64,000 nt of DNA from JBJXHN01 sp046233135 (lineage in GTDB: Bacteria; Pseudomonadota; Alphaproteobacteria; Rhodospirillales; Rhodospirillaceae): NCBI GenBank assembly GCA_046233135.1, contig JBJXHN010000006.1, positions 372,001-436,000 of the forward strand, in the 5' to 3' direction. Positions 63,296-64,000 of the stretch are shown here, piece by piece. The position numbers and the translations under genes are program-made. A model generated the notes under the pieces. That model was not told the DNA's origin and ran no database searches. It saw only the letters and a program-made list of their open reading frames with translations. The number at the start of each line of letters is the position of its first letter. The stretch's first letter is position 1.

Positions 63296-64000
63296 CTAGA
63301 ATGTCATTCTCAGGCCGACGCCGAACTCCCGCGGCGCCTGCATGGCGGCTTCGGTGCCGCCGACGGAGCGGTTGTTGGATTTGTAGGTCGGTTCCGCACT
63401 ACCCAGGATGTTGGTGACATAGCCGAAGACCTTGATGGCGTCGTTCACCTGGTAGTTTGCCCGGACGTTGGCGGTGGTATAGGCATTGACCTTGTAATCC
63501 GGGTCGTTGTCGTCGGCGGAGTAATAGCCGCCCGTATGCTGCACCTCGCCGGAAACGGTGAGGTCGGGGATAACGGTCCAGTCGACGCCGACCGTGACCA
63601 TATGCCCCGGTGCGCTGCTGAACTGATTGCCTTCGTAGTCGGCCAGGGCGTTGGAGAATTCGGTGATCTGGGTGCGCAGCAGACCGCCGGACACGTTCAG
63701 CCGAACCGTATCAAGCACCTGATAGTCCGCCGCCACTTCGAGGCCGTAGGAATGGGCCTTCTCGGCGTTCACCGTGATGCTCTGGCCCATGATCTCGGGG
63801 ATGCTGACCTGGACATACCGCTGGGCATCGGTGAATTGCGAGAAGAACAGGTTGGTGTTCAGGAACAGGCGGTCATTCAGGAAGCTCGCGCGGGCGAAGA
63901 GTTCATAGTTCCACACCGTTTCGGGATCAAACGCCACGTAGTCCCCGGATTGCATGTTCAGGGTGACGCCGCCCGGATTATAGCCCTTGTTGACCATGGC
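63296..64000 (-). CDS. TonB-dependent receptor, C-terminal part (runs off right edge)
   Basis: About 235 C-terminal residues are visible. They read as alternating amphipathic strands of an outer-membrane barrel: NYELFARASFLNDRLFLNTN, SYGLEVAADYQVLDTVRLNV, VDWTVIPDLTVSGEVQHTGG, NAYTTANVRANYQVND, and a terminal strand ending RMTF with the C-terminal Phe needed for barrel assembly. The plug domain and TonB box lie outside the window. Position opposite the FecBCDE-type importer indicates a siderophore or metal-chelate receptor of the same uptake system. Confidence 0.9.
   Translation of the reverse strand, partial: AMVNKGYNPGGVTLNMQSGDYVAFDPETVWNYELFARASFLNDRLFLNTNLFFSQFTDAQRYVQVSIPEIMGQSITVNAEKAHSYGLEVAADYQVLDTVRLNVSGGLLRTQITEFSNALADYEGNQFSSAPGHMVTVGVDWTVIPDLTVSGEVQHTGGYYSADDNDPDYKVNAYTTANVRANYQVNDAIKVFGYVTNILGSAEPTYKSNNRSVGGTEAAMQAPREFGVGLRMTF

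Overview
The window is GC-rich DNA (roughly two-thirds G+C by eye), densely coded on both strands, with many ATGA stop/start overlaps inside operons. The SerC type, the glutaryl-CoA dehydrogenase, the Tct transporter set, a SiaB-like protein and a Fur-type box next to a bacterioferritin-associated ferredoxin all fit an alphaproteobacterium, probably of the Rhodospirillales. That placement is inference; no rRNA or other marker gene is present. I saw no tRNA, CRISPR array, insertion sequence or phage gene.

Layout. 1-11.1 kb: a natural-product locus with, on the minus strand, a patatin-like lipase, a two-module NRPS (C-A-T-C-A-T) and a second NRPS running off the left edge; a Bcr/CflA-type MFS exporter is divergent. 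11.1-15.7 kb: a frameshifted FecR-domain remnant, a CoA-transferase/glutaryl-CoA dehydrogenase pair, and a GSCFA-TPR protein. 15.8-22.0 kb: a probable catabolic unit for an unidentified organic acid: TctA-TctB-TctC importer, citryl-CoA-lyase-like enzyme, class III CoA-transferase, and a divergent IclR regulator with a paired inverted-repeat site. 22.2-29.6 kb: sigma-54 response regulator, TauE-like permease, a decayed solute-binding protein, and a 1242-residue sensor whose kinase motifs are all degenerate.

29.9-35.5 kb: an E. coli-type dCTP deaminase whose 3' end runs into a 26-bp tandem repeat, a small phosphonate locus (phnM, 2H phosphoesterase, phnF) without the C-P lyase core genes, a second patatin and an unknown protein. 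35.7-43.8 kb: leucine dehydrogenase with a divergent LysR gene, SiaB-like protein, bfd with a Fur-type box, unknown protein, DUF924, GNAT-like acyltransferase, RidA and serA. 43.8-49.6 kb: a 49-residue small protein with its own signals, a DUF1835 protein, a catalytically degenerate CD-NTase-like protein, a BCCT transporter and a thioredoxin-like protein. 49.6-59.3 kb: a 64-residue membrane protein, DUF4139, thiD, PhzF-like, AlaX, SLC13 permease, serC and a flavin-dependent monooxygenase. 59.3-64 kb: a complete FecBCDE-type metal-chelate ABC importer facing the 3' part of a TonB-dependent receptor.

The most interesting unexplained material: (i) the flavin monooxygenase divergently paired with a siderophore/chelate importer and receptor, (ii) the Tct/CoA-transferase/citryl-CoA-lyase unit with unknown substrate, (iii) the patatin-NRPS locus, (iv) the pseudo-histidine-kinase and the pseudo-nucleotidyltransferase, (v) the tandem repeat that supplies the stop codon of dcd, and (vi) the 49-residue gene.
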